A program made the translations under genes and the position numbers. A DNA stretch of 64,000 nucleotides from Chryseobacterium sp. Leaf201 (GTDB lineage Bacteria > Bacteroidota > Bacteroidia > Flavobacteriales > Weeksellaceae), in NCBI RefSeq assembly GCF_001421435.1, contig NZ_LMKA01000134.1, positions 1 through 64,000 of the forward strand, given 5' to 3'. Every line of letters begins with the position of its first letter. Within the stretch, counting starts at the first letter, position 1. The notes under the pieces are model-generated. The model had not been told where the DNA came from. It did no database searches and saw only the letters and a program-made list of their open reading frames with translations. This document shows, piece by piece, positions 15,973 to 25,352 of this stretch.

Positions 15973-16737
15973 ATGGAAACAAGAACAAAAATCGCATTGA
16001 TTACCGGCGGAAGCCGTGGCTTAGGGAGAAATTCAGCTCTAAAAATTGCTGAGAAAGGCCTTGACGTGATTATTACGTATAAAAGCAACCGGGAGGAAGC
16101 CGAAAAAACAGTAAGCGAAATCCAGGCGATGGGGAGAAAAGCCATTGCGTATCCGCTTGATACAAAGGATATCAGGAGTTTTGAGGCTTTTGTAAAAACA
16201 GTCGGCGACCATCTGGAAGAAAATACCGGCAGCAGAAATATTGATTTCCTGGTCAACAATGCAGGAACGGCTCTGTATTCCCCAATTGCCGAAGTTACCG
16301 AAGAGCAGCTGGATGATGTGGTGGATATTCATTTTAAAGGGGTGTTCTTCCTGACCCAGAAATTTTTACCCTTCATCAATGAGCACGGCGGAATTATCAA
16401 TGTTTCTTCCGGGCTTGCAAGGTTTGCATTGCCGGGATCTTCCGTATACGGTTCGGTAAAAGCCGGCGTTGAGATGCTGACAAGATACATGGCCAAAGAA
16501 CTGGGACCGAAAAAAATCAAGGCAAATGTAGTGGCTCCGGGTGCCATCGAGACTGATTTCGGAGGCGGAAGAACCCGGGATGATGAACAGGTGAATGCCA
16601 TGATTGCAGGCGCAACCGCATTGGGAAGGGCCGGAGTTCCGGACGATATCGGGGGCGTAGTGGCTTTCCTCTGTACGGAAGAAGCGCGCTGGGTAAATGG
16701 TCAGCGGATTGAGGCTTCCGGCGGGATGTTCCTATAA
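15973..16737 (+). CDS. short-chain dehydrogenase/reductase (SDR)
   Basis: 254-aa classical SDR, an NAD(P)-dependent oxidoreductase of unknown substrate. The cofactor motif TGGSRGLGRNSA lies at 11-22 (T-G-x3-G-x-G), NNAG near 97-100, the catalytic Ser in NVSSGLARF, and YGSVK (Y-x3-K) near 160-164. A C-terminal GG motif (EARWVNGQRIEASGGMFL) is typical of the FabG-like group. It probably acts with, or is controlled by, the AraC regulator just upstream. A shared terminator at 16736-16776 separates it from the convergent aminotransferase. Confidence 0.92.
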   Translation: METRTKIALITGGSRGLGRNSALKIAEKGLDVIITYKSNREEAEKTVSEIQAMGRKAIAYPLDTKDIRSFEAFVKTVGDHLEENTGSRNIDFLVNNAGTALYSPIAEVTEEQLDDVVDIHFKGVFFLTQKFLPFINEHGGIINVSSGLARFALPGSSVYGSVKAGVEMLTRYMAKELGPKKIKANVVAPGAIETDFGGGRTRDDEQVNAMIAGATALGRAGVPDDIGGVVAFLCTEEARWVNGQRIEASGGMFL

Positions 16738-16776
16738 AAAAACGGTGGCTGGTTTTTCCAGGCCACCGTTTTTTAT
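16736..16776. terminator. bidirectional terminator between the SDR and aminotransferase genes
   Basis: AACGGTGGC-TGG pairs with CCA-GGCCACCGTT around a T-rich loop. A runs on the left and T runs on the right serve both convergent genes. Confidence 0.88.
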
Positions 16777-17925
16777 TTATAGCTTCGACAGATGTTCAAG
16801 TGCCTGTTCCAGTGTTTCCTCTTTCTTTGCAAAACACAGCCGGATTACGTGCTCATTCTTTTTATTTTTATAAAACGAAGAAAAGGGTACACTTGCTACT
16901 TTATGGGTAACGGTCAGCTCGCGGGCAAAATCAAAATCATTTTTATCAGAAATCTTATCATATTTCAAAGCCTGGAAATACGTTCCCTCGCAGTCCAGCA
17001 GCTCAAAAGGCGTATTGGCCAGTCCCTTTCTTAAAAAATCCCTTTTTTCCTGAAAGAATCCGTTCAAATAAAGGTAATGATCCGGGTTTTTCATATATTC
17101 TGCCAAAGCCAGCTGAAGCGGTGCATTTACGGAAAATACGTTAAACTGGTGGACTTTCCTGAATTCATCCGTCAGGTTTTTCGGGGCAGCGCAATATCCT
17201 ATTTTCCAGCCGGTCACATGAAACAGTTTTCCGAAAGAAGCCACCATAAGGCTCCGCTCTTTTAACTCGGGATACCGGCAGATGCTTAAATGCTGTTTCC
17301 CGTCGAACACAATATTTTCATATACCTCATCACTCAGAATCAGTATCGAAGTCCCCTTTACAATACCGGTTAATTCCTGAAGGTCATGTTCTTTTAAAAT
17401 CTTTCCTGAAGGGTTGTTCGGATTATTGAGAATAATCATTCTCGTCTTTTCGCTTATCAGTCCTTTTACGGTATTCCAGTCGATTTCATATTCCGGCGCT
17501 TTCATCTCGAAACGTTTTACAATGCCCCCGAAAAGTTCCACCGTGGGCTCGTAACAGTCATAAGCAGGCTCAAAAATAATGACCTCATCATCTTTTTTTA
17601 CAAAAGCGGCAATAGTGGTAAAAATAGCTTGTGTCCCGCCTGCCGTTATGGTGATTTCAGATTCAGGGTGGTAAACGGCCTGGTGGCTGGTCTCAATCTT
17701 TCCCGCAATTTCTTCCTTCAGGTTCATCATGCCGCCCATCGGAGCATACTGATTAAAGCCTTTTTTGATGAAATGTTCTGCATGGCCCAGCAGTTCGGGA
17801 TCCGACATAAAATCCGGAAACCCCTGAGAGAGGTTAATGGCTTCATGTTCCTGGGCCAGCTGTGTCATCTGGCTGAAAATGGTAGTTCCTACATCGGAAA
17901 GCTTGGATAGGGGAAGTTGTATCAT
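16777..17925 (-). CDS. methionine aminotransferase (PLP class I/II, YbdL-like)
   Basis: 382-aa PLP-dependent aminotransferase. The best fit is the YbdL/kynurenine-oxoglutarate-like group, annotated as methionine aminotransferase, which converts Met with a 2-oxo acid and serves methionine salvage. Fold-type I motifs: NLSQGFPDF (31-39), NQYAPMGG (about 58-65), TAGGTQAIF (about 93-101), NNPNNPSGK (about 166-174), SDEVYEN (about 196-202) and VASFGKLFHVTGWKIGY with the PLP lysine (Lys in SFGK) and the RLCFAKK arginine near the C-terminus. Substrate preference cannot be fixed by reading alone. Confidence 0.9.
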   Translation of the reverse strand: MIQLPLSKLSDVGTTIFSQMTQLAQEHEAINLSQGFPDFMSDPELLGHAEHFIKKGFNQYAPMGGMMNLKEEIAGKIETSHQAVYHPESEITITAGGTQAIFTTIAAFVKKDDEVIIFEPAYDCYEPTVELFGGIVKRFEMKAPEYEIDWNTVKGLISEKTRMIILNNPNNPSGKILKEHDLQELTGIVKGTSILILSDEVYENIVFDGKQHLSICRYPELKERSLMVASFGKLFHVTGWKIGYCAAPKNLTDEFRKVHQFNVFSVNAPLQLALAEYMKNPDHYLYLNGFFQEKRDFLRKGLANTPFELLDCEGTYFQALKYDKISDKNDFDFARELTVTHKVASVPFSSFYKNKKNEHVIRLCFAKKEETLEQALEHLSKL

Positions 17926-18310
17926 TGAAATGAATTTATCCCGAATTTAATTTAATTTTTGAAATAAACGGTAAAATACGGGTGGTTAAATTTTACAACC
18001 TGCTTAATTATTCTACAGTATTCCGACACATTTTAAATTGATAAACAAAATCACAAAGCTTAAATAATTACAATCAAAGGATTAAAGTATAAGAAACGGT
18101 TTAAACTATTCAGTTAAAAGGTTTCAGGGGAAATCAAAGATAAAAATCCAGCTTGCCAGATGCAGTGTTACAGTAAACTATAATAAATTAAAAATTAATA
18201 CGTTATATTTGTATACAATCCGGTAACGTGCCGGACATTCAATACTCTCCTTATTCCAACACCCGATTAACAGATCTGTTTGTTCGCGTTAGGTAGATCA
18301 AACATCATCT
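17926..18310. other. intergenic region upstream of the desaturase gene
   Basis: 385 A/T-rich bases between divergent genes. It holds a -7 box at 18204-18211. I saw no repeat, RNA gene or clear dyad. Confidence 0.6.
18204..18211 (+). promoter_or_regulatory. -7 box (TATATTTG) for the desaturase gene
   Basis: TAnnTTTG match about 100 bases upstream of ATG 18311, implying a long leader that could be regulatory. Confidence 0.5.
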
Positions 18311-19399
18311 ATGTCACAAAAATTAAAATTTTCATCAGCCTGCGGTTCCGGTTTTTATGCAACCGTCAGGAGCAGGGTAGACCAGTTTTTCGTTCAGCAT
18401 CAGATAAGCCAGCATGCCAATGCTAAAATGTGGGGCAAGACTGTATTTTTCCTTACAGGATTCACCGGAATCTACCTGATCATGATTACAGGGTTTCTGC
18501 CTGCCTGGATGCTTCTGCCGCTAGCAGCAATACTTGGTATGTTCAGTGCTTTTGTAGGATTCAATGTCTGTCACGATGCAATACATGGCGCGTTCTCCGG
18601 CAATAAAAGCGTAAATAAAATGTTCGGGTTTATTTTTAACCTGATCGGTGCCAATCCATACGTCTGGAGCATTACGCACAATGTGGTTCACCATACCTAT
18701 ACCAATATCCCCGGGCACGATGAGGACATTGAGGTAGCACCGGGATTGATCCGGATTGCTGAAGAAGATGAAGTGAATTCCATTCAGCGGTACCAGCACT
18801 GGTATGCCTTTCCCCTGTACAGCCTGGCTTCCCTGTCGTGGGTGTTCCGTAAGGATTATGTGAAGTTTTTCCAGAAAAAAATCGGGGCGCATAAGAATAA
18901 GCACCCGAAGCGGGAGTATTTCAATTTATTTTTCTATAAAGCGCTTTATTATTTCCTGTTTATTGTATTGCCATTATTGGTGCTTGATATAACCTGGTGG
19001 CAGTTTCTGATTGGCTTTCTGCTTTTGCATATCGCCGAAGGCTTAACGATGGGGCTGGTCTTTCAGCTGGCCCATGTTGTTGAAGGAACCCACTTCCCGC
19101 TGCCTAACGAAACCGGACAGATGGAAGAAGCCTGGGCGGAACACCAGATGCGTACAACCGCCAATTTTGCAACGCACAATAAGCTTGCGGCATTTTTCCT
19201 TGGCGGGCTGAACAGGCAGATCGAGCATCACCTGTTTCCTAAAGTCTGCCATATTCATTACGGTGAGATCTCCGTTATTGTAAAAGAGACAGCCATGGAG
19301 TTTAACCTGCCTTACATTGAAAACAAGAGCTTTTTATCTGCCCTGCGCTCGCATTTTTTAACGCTGAAAAAATTCGGCAAAGAGGCGGCGGCTCATTAA
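18311..19399 (+). CDS. membrane fatty-acid (acyl-CoA/acyl-lipid) desaturase
   Basis: 362-aa integral membrane di-iron desaturase that introduces double bonds into acyl chains. The three histidine boxes are intact: HDAIHG (H-x3-H, about 92-96), HNVVHH (H-x2-HH, about 122-127) and QIEHHLFPKVCH (Q-x2-HH, near 305). Hydrophobic helices lie at about 45-85 (VFFLTGFTGIYLIMITGFLP and following) and 210-250. The third box with Q and the overall order fit the linoleoyl-CoA/front-end desaturase-like group common in flavobacteria, but regiospecificity cannot be read. Monocistronic, with a long leader and its own terminator. Confidence 0.93.
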   Translation: MSQKLKFSSACGSGFYATVRSRVDQFFVQHQISQHANAKMWGKTVFFLTGFTGIYLIMITGFLPAWMLLPLAAILGMFSAFVGFNVCHDAIHGAFSGNKSVNKMFGFIFNLIGANPYVWSITHNVVHHTYTNIPGHDEDIEVAPGLIRIAEEDEVNSIQRYQHWYAFPLYSLASLSWVFRKDYVKFFQKKIGAHKNKHPKREYFNLFFYKALYYFLFIVLPLLVLDITWWQFLIGFLLLHIAEGLTMGLVFQLAHVVEGTHFPLPNETGQMEEAWAEHQMRTTANFATHNKLAAFFLGGLNRQIEHHLFPKVCHIHYGEISVIVKETAMEFNLPYIENKSFLSALRSHFLTLKKFGKEAAAH

Positions 19400-19460
19400 C
19401 AGAATAAGCAAGGTGTTACAAAGCTTAAATAAGTATTAACAGATTACCGTTTAAAAATAA

Positions 19461-19497
19461 AAAGGCTGCCTTATGCATGAGGCAGCCTTTACTTTTA
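19461..19497 (+). terminator. terminator of the desaturase gene
   Basis: AAAGGCTGCCT/AGGCAGCCTTT with an 8-base loop (19461-19490), followed by ACTTTTAG. Confidence 0.8.
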
Positions 19498-19581
19498 GAG
19501 ATAACCGCTACGCATTTCTGTTTTCTGAGCACATGTTAACTTCAAAATGATCTACATAGTATTGATGTTAATGTAATACCG

Positions 19582-20871
19582 TTATTGCGAAATGATTAGT
19601 TTATGAGAACTTATCCTGCTTCCCGTCTGTATTTCTACAATATAGACGCCGGGGAGTAATTTTTCTGTATTCATACGTATGGTCCGGCGGCCGCTTCCCG
19701 GCAATTCAGATTTTTCTAAGGTTGTTTTTCCTGAAGGGCTTACGATGCGTACATGCACTGCTTCTCTTTTATCAAGGTCTATGTTGATATCTACATGATC
19801 TTTTGCCGGGTTTGGATAAAGCTGGGGCATTCTGATATCTGAAGTATTGTTTGCTGTAAGGGTATCATTACTTTTATTAACCACTGCTGAACTGACATCA
19901 AAGCCACCATCAACCACGGTTACCAGCGTAAGTTTTTCATCATCGTCAAGATTGGGATTTAAAGGGAGTGTTGCAGAAAAATCATTTACATTGACACCGG
20001 ACTGCTGATTGGCAGAAAATTCCTTGATCTGCCCGGAAGCAAAGCCTTTGGAAAAAATTCCGTCATGGGTAATCCCGCTTTTTGAAACGCTCATCTGAGC
20101 GGTATATACCACATCCGGATAAGTGCCGTTCTGTACTGCTTCTTCATGCTGCAATGCTTCGTCATCGGTAATATTCTGTTTTTCTTTGATGATAACAATT
20201 TTAATTTTTGAAAAATAATCTGCTCCTGCCGTAACGCTTAGTTTCCCCTGAAGCTTACTGATTACCAGGTTATTGTTATCGTTGATGTCAATATCCCCGG
20301 TTATTTCTCCTGAAGATGTTCCGTCGTCAGCCAGTTGGGCAAGCTTATCAGGATCCAGTAAGAAATTTCCCGTCAGCCCTGCCGAGCCTCTTCCGGAAGA
20401 AGACTGGGAAAGATAGATCCCACTGGTAAGATGCCGGGCCTGTGCATAGGCATAATACGACTGCGGATTGGTAAACAGCAGATAGCATCCGCTGAAAATC
20501 CTGTCATATACAGTTCCGCTTTTGCTGCAGGTAGCGGTTTGAGGACGGGAGCAGCCTTTGCTTTCGTCGCTGCAGTTGGTAGACCAGCTTCCCATATTGG
20601 CATATCCTACAAACTGTCCTATACAGTTATATCCTGTCTGGTATTTTGTATAGCTTAAGACAGAAGTCTGTGCCCTGGCAACAAATTTCCTGTGGAAAAA
20701 GCCGCCACACCATTTCCGGGTAACAGTGGAAGCGTGGGCTGAAATTTCCGTGTGGGCCAGCAATCCGATCAGTAAAACCAGGATGAATTTTTGAGGCTTT
20801 ACAGCAGTCAGTGTTTTCTGAAGCATTACTACTAAGGTATGAATGCTTTTCTGGGATAAATGAGTTTTCAT
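19582..20871 (-). CDS. secreted T9SS type A cargo protein, unknown function
   Basis: 429-aa exported protein. A long N-region leads to a hydrophobic signal FILVLLIGLLAHTEISAHA (about residues 29-47). A Cys-rich first part (CIGQFVGYANMGSWSTNCSDESKGCSRPQTATC in segments) has six Cys in about 60 residues. The C-terminal ~75 residues are a type A T9SS sorting domain: MPQLYPNPAKDHVDINID, VRIVSPSGKTTLEKSELPG, LLPGVYIVEIQTGSRISSHKLIISQ in segments. The protein should therefore pass the outer membrane through the Por/T9SS machine. No catalytic motif is seen. It lies close to a second T9SS cargo gene. Confidence 0.82.
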   Translation of the reverse strand: MKTHLSQKSIHTLVVMLQKTLTAVKPQKFILVLLIGLLAHTEISAHASTVTRKWCGGFFHRKFVARAQTSVLSYTKYQTGYNCIGQFVGYANMGSWSTNCSDESKGCSRPQTATCSKSGTVYDRIFSGCYLLFTNPQSYYAYAQARHLTSGIYLSQSSSGRGSAGLTGNFLLDPDKLAQLADDGTSSGEITGDIDINDNNNLVISKLQGKLSVTAGADYFSKIKIVIIKEKQNITDDEALQHEEAVQNGTYPDVVYTAQMSVSKSGITHDGIFSKGFASGQIKEFSANQQSGVNVNDFSATLPLNPNLDDDEKLTLVTVVDGGFDVSSAVVNKSNDTLTANNTSDIRMPQLYPNPAKDHVDINIDLDKREAVHVRIVSPSGKTTLEKSELPGSGRRTIRMNTEKLLPGVYIVEIQTGSRISSHKLIISQ

Positions 20872-21050
20872 AATTAAGTATTTTATTAATATGAGTTACC
20901 TGGCAACAGCAGGGTATTCACACAACACCCTTGACTATTGCTTTTTGTAAAGATAATTTGTAAATACATGATGTGGTACCACAAATGAGTATATGTGGCT
21001 TCTGCCTTATTATGCGCCGTTGATTATCTGGTATGTGCGGTTGCAGACAT

Positions 21051-21078
21051 AAAAAAACCATCCGGGGAAGGATGGTTT
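21051..21078 (-). terminator. terminator of the 21100 T9SS cargo gene
   Basis: AAACCATCC/GGATGGTTT with a 6-base loop. On the minus strand it is followed by a T run. Confidence 0.88.
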
Positions 21079-21099
21079 AACACTTTATCGTTTAATGAT

Positions 21100-22266
21100 T
21101 TAATCCTGAACCAGCATTTTTTTGCTGTCAATATTCTTACCACCGACAGTCATCTGGTACACATATGCTCCGCCCTGCAAGCCGGTAATGCTGATGCTTC
21201 CGTTTCCTTTTTCTTTCAGGGCAATGGTTTTTACCAGCTGGCCGGAAATGTTGTAAACGGAAACCGAGGCATCGCCTGATTCTTTAGGAAGATAATACCT
21301 GATGCTGGTTTCCCCTCTGGCAGGATTGGGCGCATTCTGGTATAGTTTTGCTTCACTGGAGCCTGAGCTCAGGTCAACGCTTACTTTGTTTTGTTTTAAT
21401 AATTCTTTCAGCTCCCTGATTTCATTTTTAAGCACGTCGATCTGATCCTGAAGCCCTGCTTCTTCCCCGCCGGCCATTTTTGTGATGGTGCTGCTGGCTA
21501 CCATTACGTTTCCATTGGCATCCACTACCAAAGCCCTTCCGCTTCCGTTAGGCAGGTTCTGTAACCGTACCGTTCCTACCGTATGGAAATTGGCCGTTGG
21601 CGTAATGGTTCTTATGCCTACCTGCTGGTCTTTGATGAGCATGGTAGGCGTGGTGGAAACCCCGAACATGATGGAATTGGAAATATTATTCGTCAGTTTT
21701 GATCCGCCGCCCGTTCCCGAACCGAATACGAAAGATCTGTTTCCGGTGGCAATCAGGTCAATCCCGAGTCCGGCCGAATAGGGAGACTTAAGCTCTACAC
21801 CGACTCCGATGGCAAACTGGTTGGCATCCATAATGGTATTCACCCATCCCAGTGCCACGGATTTTCCGGCCTGGTTGATGATGCGGTTTCCCTGGCCTGC
21901 CACGATATTGGCTCCTCCTGCATCCGACAGGTCATTCTGCCATCCGCTCACCATGGAACTGTTGGCATTCGAGCCTAAAACATTTCCCAATCCGGCAATG
22001 ATACTGCCTTTCGCTTTGGCAATATTGGTGTTGTTGGAACTTTCTACAAAGAAAGATCCGGATTCGTTTAACAGTGCCTGCCCCGGGTTTGAACTGTTTC
22101 CGTCTACCCTCAGGTAAAGCGGTGTGGAATCAATGGTTCCTACATAGTTGGAATTATTGATTCCGCCGTTTCCGTTAACATCCCAAAGCTGGGCATTTAC
22201 GGCTGCTGTTGAGAAAATCATCGCTGCTGCGATCATGCTTTTCACATTACATAGACTTTTTTTCAT
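21100..22266 (-). CDS. secreted T9SS type A protein with YadA-head-like repeats and coiled coil
   Basis: 388-aa exported protein (signal peptide MKKSLCNVKSMIAAAMIFSTAAVNA). Residues about 75-200 repeat short strands such as GSIIAGLGNVLGSNANSSMVSG, GGANIVAGQGNRI and AGKSVALGWVN, like the left-handed beta-roll head of trimeric autotransporters. GIRTITPTANFHTVGTVRLQNLP is a tail-fibre/endosialidase-like segment common in flavobacterial surface proteins. A coiled coil follows (LQDQIDVLKNEIRELKELLKQ, about 275-295). The end is a T9SS type A sorting domain (AKLYQNAPNPARGETSIRYYLP to GKNIDSKKMLVQD, in segments). Probably a trimeric surface fibre; this is inference. Confidence 0.82.
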   Translation of the reverse strand: MKKSLCNVKSMIAAAMIFSTAAVNAQLWDVNGNGGINNSNYVGTIDSTPLYLRVDGNSSNPGQALLNESGSFFVESSNNTNIAKAKGSIIAGLGNVLGSNANSSMVSGWQNDLSDAGGANIVAGQGNRIINQAGKSVALGWVNTIMDANQFAIGVGVELKSPYSAGLGIDLIATGNRSFVFGSGTGGGSKLTNNISNSIMFGVSTTPTMLIKDQQVGIRTITPTANFHTVGTVRLQNLPNGSGRALVVDANGNVMVASSTITKMAGGEEAGLQDQIDVLKNEIRELKELLKQNKVSVDLSSGSSEAKLYQNAPNPARGETSIRYYLPKESGDASVSVYNISGQLVKTIALKEKGNGSISITGLQGGAYVYQMTVGGKNIDSKKMLVQD

Positions 22267-22294
22267 AATGCTAATATTTGATATTTGATTGCCT

Positions 22295-22302
22295 CAAAAG
22301 TA
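22295..22302 (-). promoter_or_regulatory. -7 box (TACTTTTG) for the 21100 T9SS cargo gene
   Basis: TAnnTTTG on the minus strand, 28 bases upstream of the start at 22266. Confidence 0.5.
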
Positions 22303-22392
22303 TCAAAGTATGATGGATCAGCCTATTTCAAGTGATTAAGTGCCTTTAAGAATTGAGCAAGTGTAGATTTTTTTCAAATAAGCGGGATATAT

Positions 22393-23115
22393 TTATGCGA
22401 TGGCGTGTAAAAATTCATGTTTCTTGCGTATGGACACATCCAGGACCGAATTATCGGTCATTACCACCTGGCCGCCTTTTCCTTTAATGTATTCCTTCAG
22501 GTGCTCAAGGTTGATGAGGTGCTTGTGATGGATCCGGAAGAAATTGTATTCGGAAAGATGCTTTTCAAAGTCATACAGTGTTTTTGAAACCATGACCTTT
22601 GATTTATCGGATAAGTAAATAAAAGTATAATTGGAATCTGCCTCGCAGCGGATGATTTCATCAATATTCACCCTTTTGAAGCCCTGAAGGGTAGGGAGGT
22701 TGATCTTATTGTGAATGACATTGCCCAGCAGAAGCGCTGCCCGCTGTCTTTTCAGGTTTTCAACCGCTTTATTGACGGTAATAACAAAATCAAGATTTTT
22801 CACCGGCTTTATCAGGCAGTCGGTAACGCCTCTTTTGATAGCCTGGATTGCTGCTGTTTCAGAATCGGTAATAAAGATGATGGAGGAAAGGCTTTCCCTG
22901 AATTTAGACAGCATTTCAACAGCTGTTTTATCAGCCTGCCGGATATCGACGAATAAGAGATCCGGAGAATTTTTACTGAGGTAATCGTAAGCGTGCTGGA
23001 GGCTGTCTGTACGGAAATCAATTTCAAATTCCGGGAATTCGTCTTTCAGCAGCAGTGCAATCTGTTCGCCGTTGTTTTGCTCATCAATAATGCAGGCATG
23101 GAGCGTGTTTTTCAT
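22393..23115 (-). CDS. LytTR-family response regulator
   Basis: 240-aa two-component regulator. The N-terminal receiver domain (1-120) has the acidic pair near residues 10-11 (IDEQ), the phospho-acceptor Asp in LLFVDIRQ (about 57), the conserved Thr/Ser strand IIFITDS and LIKPVKN with the conserved Lys-Pro (about 103-104). The C-terminal LytTR DNA-binding domain (about 140-240) shows INLPTLQGFKRVNIDEIIRCEADSNYTFIYL in segments, SKTLYDFEKHL and FRIHHKHLINLEHL. No sensor kinase lies beside it, so it is an orphan here. It sits upstream of, and in the same orientation as, the two T9SS cargo genes and may control surface functions; position is the only evidence. Confidence 0.92.
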   Translation of the reverse strand: MKNTLHACIIDEQNNGEQIALLLKDEFPEFEIDFRTDSLQHAYDYLSKNSPDLLFVDIRQADKTAVEMLSKFRESLSSIIFITDSETAAIQAIKRGVTDCLIKPVKNLDFVITVNKAVENLKRQRAALLLGNVIHNKINLPTLQGFKRVNIDEIIRCEADSNYTFIYLSDKSKVMVSKTLYDFEKHLSEYNFFRIHHKHLINLEHLKEYIKGKGGQVVMTDNSVLDVSIRKKHEFLHAIA

Positions 23116-23369
23116 GGTGTGGTTTGGTTTGTTGTTTTTATATAAAGTTTATCGGTCCTAGGTCATGATCATTTGTATTATTCTGTTGCGTACAGCGGTT
23201 AAAAATGTGAGGCGAGTTTTTTTATTACTGCAGATTTACCTTCTCATTGTCTTTTTCACCTGGTATTGAATAATGTAAATATAGCTTTTCATTGATAATT
23301 ATACAATACTTTATGATAAATATTGGCAAAAAATGAATTAAAAATTTCGGATAATTTTTCACAATTTCG

Positions 23370-23377
23370 TACTTTTG
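23370..23377 (+). promoter_or_regulatory. -7 box (TACTTTTG) for the parE operon
   Basis: TAnnTTTG match 20 bases upstream of ATG 23398. Confidence 0.6.
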
Positions 23378-23397
23378 TATGTTTGCTGAAATAACAT

Positions 23398-25293
23398 ATG
23401 TCACAAGAAACAAATCCAATCTATTCCGAAGATAATATCAGAACCCTGGACTGGCAGGAACACATCCGCCTCCGCCCCGGAATGTACATCGGGAAACTGG
23501 GGGACGGCTCTTCCGCCGATGACGGGATCTACATCCTGCTGAAGGAAATCCTGGATAATTCCATTGATGAATTCAGGATGAAATCCGGTAAAAGAATCGA
23601 AATAAAAGTAGACGACGGTAAAGTTACGATCCGGGACTTCGGCCGGGGAATTCCGCTGGGAAAAGTAGTGGATGCCGTCTCAAAAATGAATACCGGAGGT
23701 AAATATGACAGTAAGGCCTTCAAAAAATCGGTGGGGCTGAACGGAGTCGGGACCAAGGCGGTCAATGCGCTTTCCGAATACTTCCGCGTACGGTCTTTCC
23801 GGGACGGCAGAATGAAAATTGCCGAATTTTCCCGTGGACTGATTACAGAAAACCACGAGGAGAAAGATACATCAGACCGAAACGGTACGGAAATTTCCTT
23901 TGTTCCGGACGGGGATATTTTCCTCAACTTCAAATACAGGAAAGAATATATCGAGCGGATGCTGCGCAATTATGCGTACCTGAATCCCGGACTGAAGATT
24001 TTTTTCAACGGTGAAACCTTCTTTTCTGAAAACGGACTTAAAGATTTACTGGATGAAGAGCTGGAAAGTGAAACCCTGTATCCCATTGTTCATTTAAGGG
24101 ACAACGATATAGAAGTTGCCATCACACATACCGATAAATCCCAGACGGAAACCTATTTCTCATTCGTCAACGGACAGAATACCACGCAGGGAGGGACGCA
24201 CCTGAATGCGTTCCGTGAAGCGTACGTAAAAACCATCCGTGAGTTCTTCAATAAAAACTTTGATGCCTCAGACGTAAGAAAGTCCATTGTGGCAGCCATC
24301 TCCATCAATGTGGAAGAACCCGTGTTTGAATCCCAGACCAAGACAAAATTAGGATCCAATGACATGGGCCCCAACGGGCCGACGGTGAGGATATTCATCA
24401 TTGATTTCCTGAAAAGCAAACTGGATAACTTCCTGCACAGAAACCCGGAAGTGGCAGAAGCCATCCAGAGAAAGATCCTGATCTCCGAACGGGAAAGGAA
24501 AGAACTTTCCGGAATCCAGAAGCTGGCCAGGGAAAGGGCTAAAAAAGTCTCGCTCCACAATAAAAAGCTCCGCGACTGCAGGCAGCATTACAACGACCAG
24601 AAAAACGAAAGAAAAGGCGAAACGCAGATCTTCATCACCGAGGGGGATTCCGCTTCAGGATCCATCACGAAATCCAGGGATGTGGAAACACAGGCTGTAT
24701 TTTCACTGAAAGGGAAGCCGCTGAACTGTTACGGTTTAACAAAGAAAGTGGTGTATGAAAATGAAGAATTCAACCTTCTTCAGGCGGCTCTGAATATTGA
24801 AGAAAGTCTTGAGGACCTGAGATACAACCAGGTTATCATTGCAACGGATGCCGATGTGGACGGGATGCACATCCGTCTGCTGATGATCACATTCTTCCTG
24901 CAGTTTTTCCCGGATCTGATCAAGAACGGCCACCTGTATATTCTTCAGACCCCTTTGTTCAGGGTAAGAAACAAAAAGGAAACCAGGTATTGCTATTCTG
25001 AACAGGAAAGGATCAAAGCGCTGAATGAATTAGGCAAAAATCCGGAAATTACGCGTTTTAAGGGTCTGGGAGAAATCTCACCTGATGAATTCAAGCATTT
25101 CATCGGGAAAGACATCCGCCTGGAACCGGTGGTGGCAGGAAAGGACCAGACCATAGAACAGCTGCTGGAATTCTATATGGGGAAAAATACCCCGGACCGC
25201 CAGATGTTTATCCTTGAAAACCTGGTGGTGGAAGACCCGGATATCAATAAAAAAGAAATCTTAAGTGAAGCTGAAGTTGTTGATGAAGTTTAA
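23398..25293 (+). CDS. parE: DNA topoisomerase IV subunit B
   Basis: ATPase subunit of the type IIA topoisomerase that unlinks daughter chromosomes. At 631 aa it has ParE/GyrB size without the long GyrB insertion. GHKL ATPase motifs: [12 protein letters not shown] (Asn for Mg), [10 protein letters not shown], and [18 protein letters not shown] (ATP lid, about 107-122). The transducer domain follows, then TOPRIM motifs EGDSASGS (about 415-422) and [10 protein letters not shown] (about 484-493), the acidic Mg site. The pairing with a downstream parC in one operon supports topoisomerase IV rather than gyrase. Confidence 0.96.
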   Translation: MSQETNPIYSEDNIRTLDWQEHIRLRPGMYIGKLGDGSSADDGIYILLKEILDNSIDEFRMKSGKRIEIKVDDGKVTIRDFGRGIPLGKVVDAVSKMNTGGKYDSKAFKKSVGLNGVGTKAVNALSEYFRVRSFRDGRMKIAEFSRGLITENHEEKDTSDRNGTEISFVPDGDIFLNFKYRKEYIERMLRNYAYLNPGLKIFFNGETFFSENGLKDLLDEELESETLYPIVHLRDNDIEVAITHTDKSQTETYFSFVNGQNTTQGGTHLNAFREAYVKTIREFFNKNFDASDVRKSIVAAISINVEEPVFESQTKTKLGSNDMGPNGPTVRIFIIDFLKSKLDNFLHRNPEVAEAIQRKILISERERKELSGIQKLARERAKKVSLHNKKLRDCRQHYNDQKNERKGETQIFITEGDSASGSITKSRDVETQAVFSLKGKPLNCYGLTKKVVYENEEFNLLQAALNIEESLEDLRYNQVIIATDADVDGMHIRLLMITFFLQFFPDLIKNGHLYILQTPLFRVRNKKETRYCYSEQERIKALNELGKNPEITRFKGLGEISPDEFKHFIGKDIRLEPVVAGKDQTIEQLLEFYMGKNTPDRQMFILENLVVEDPDINKKEILSEAEVVDEV

Positions 25294-25352
25294 TTAACAG
25301 GATAATTCAGACATAAATTCAAAATAATAAGAAAACAAAACAAACTGATAAT

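Noticed and set aside
23225..23419. Minus-strand 64-codon frame upstream of parE
   Set aside because: It covers the parE promoter and start codon and has no protein-like pattern.
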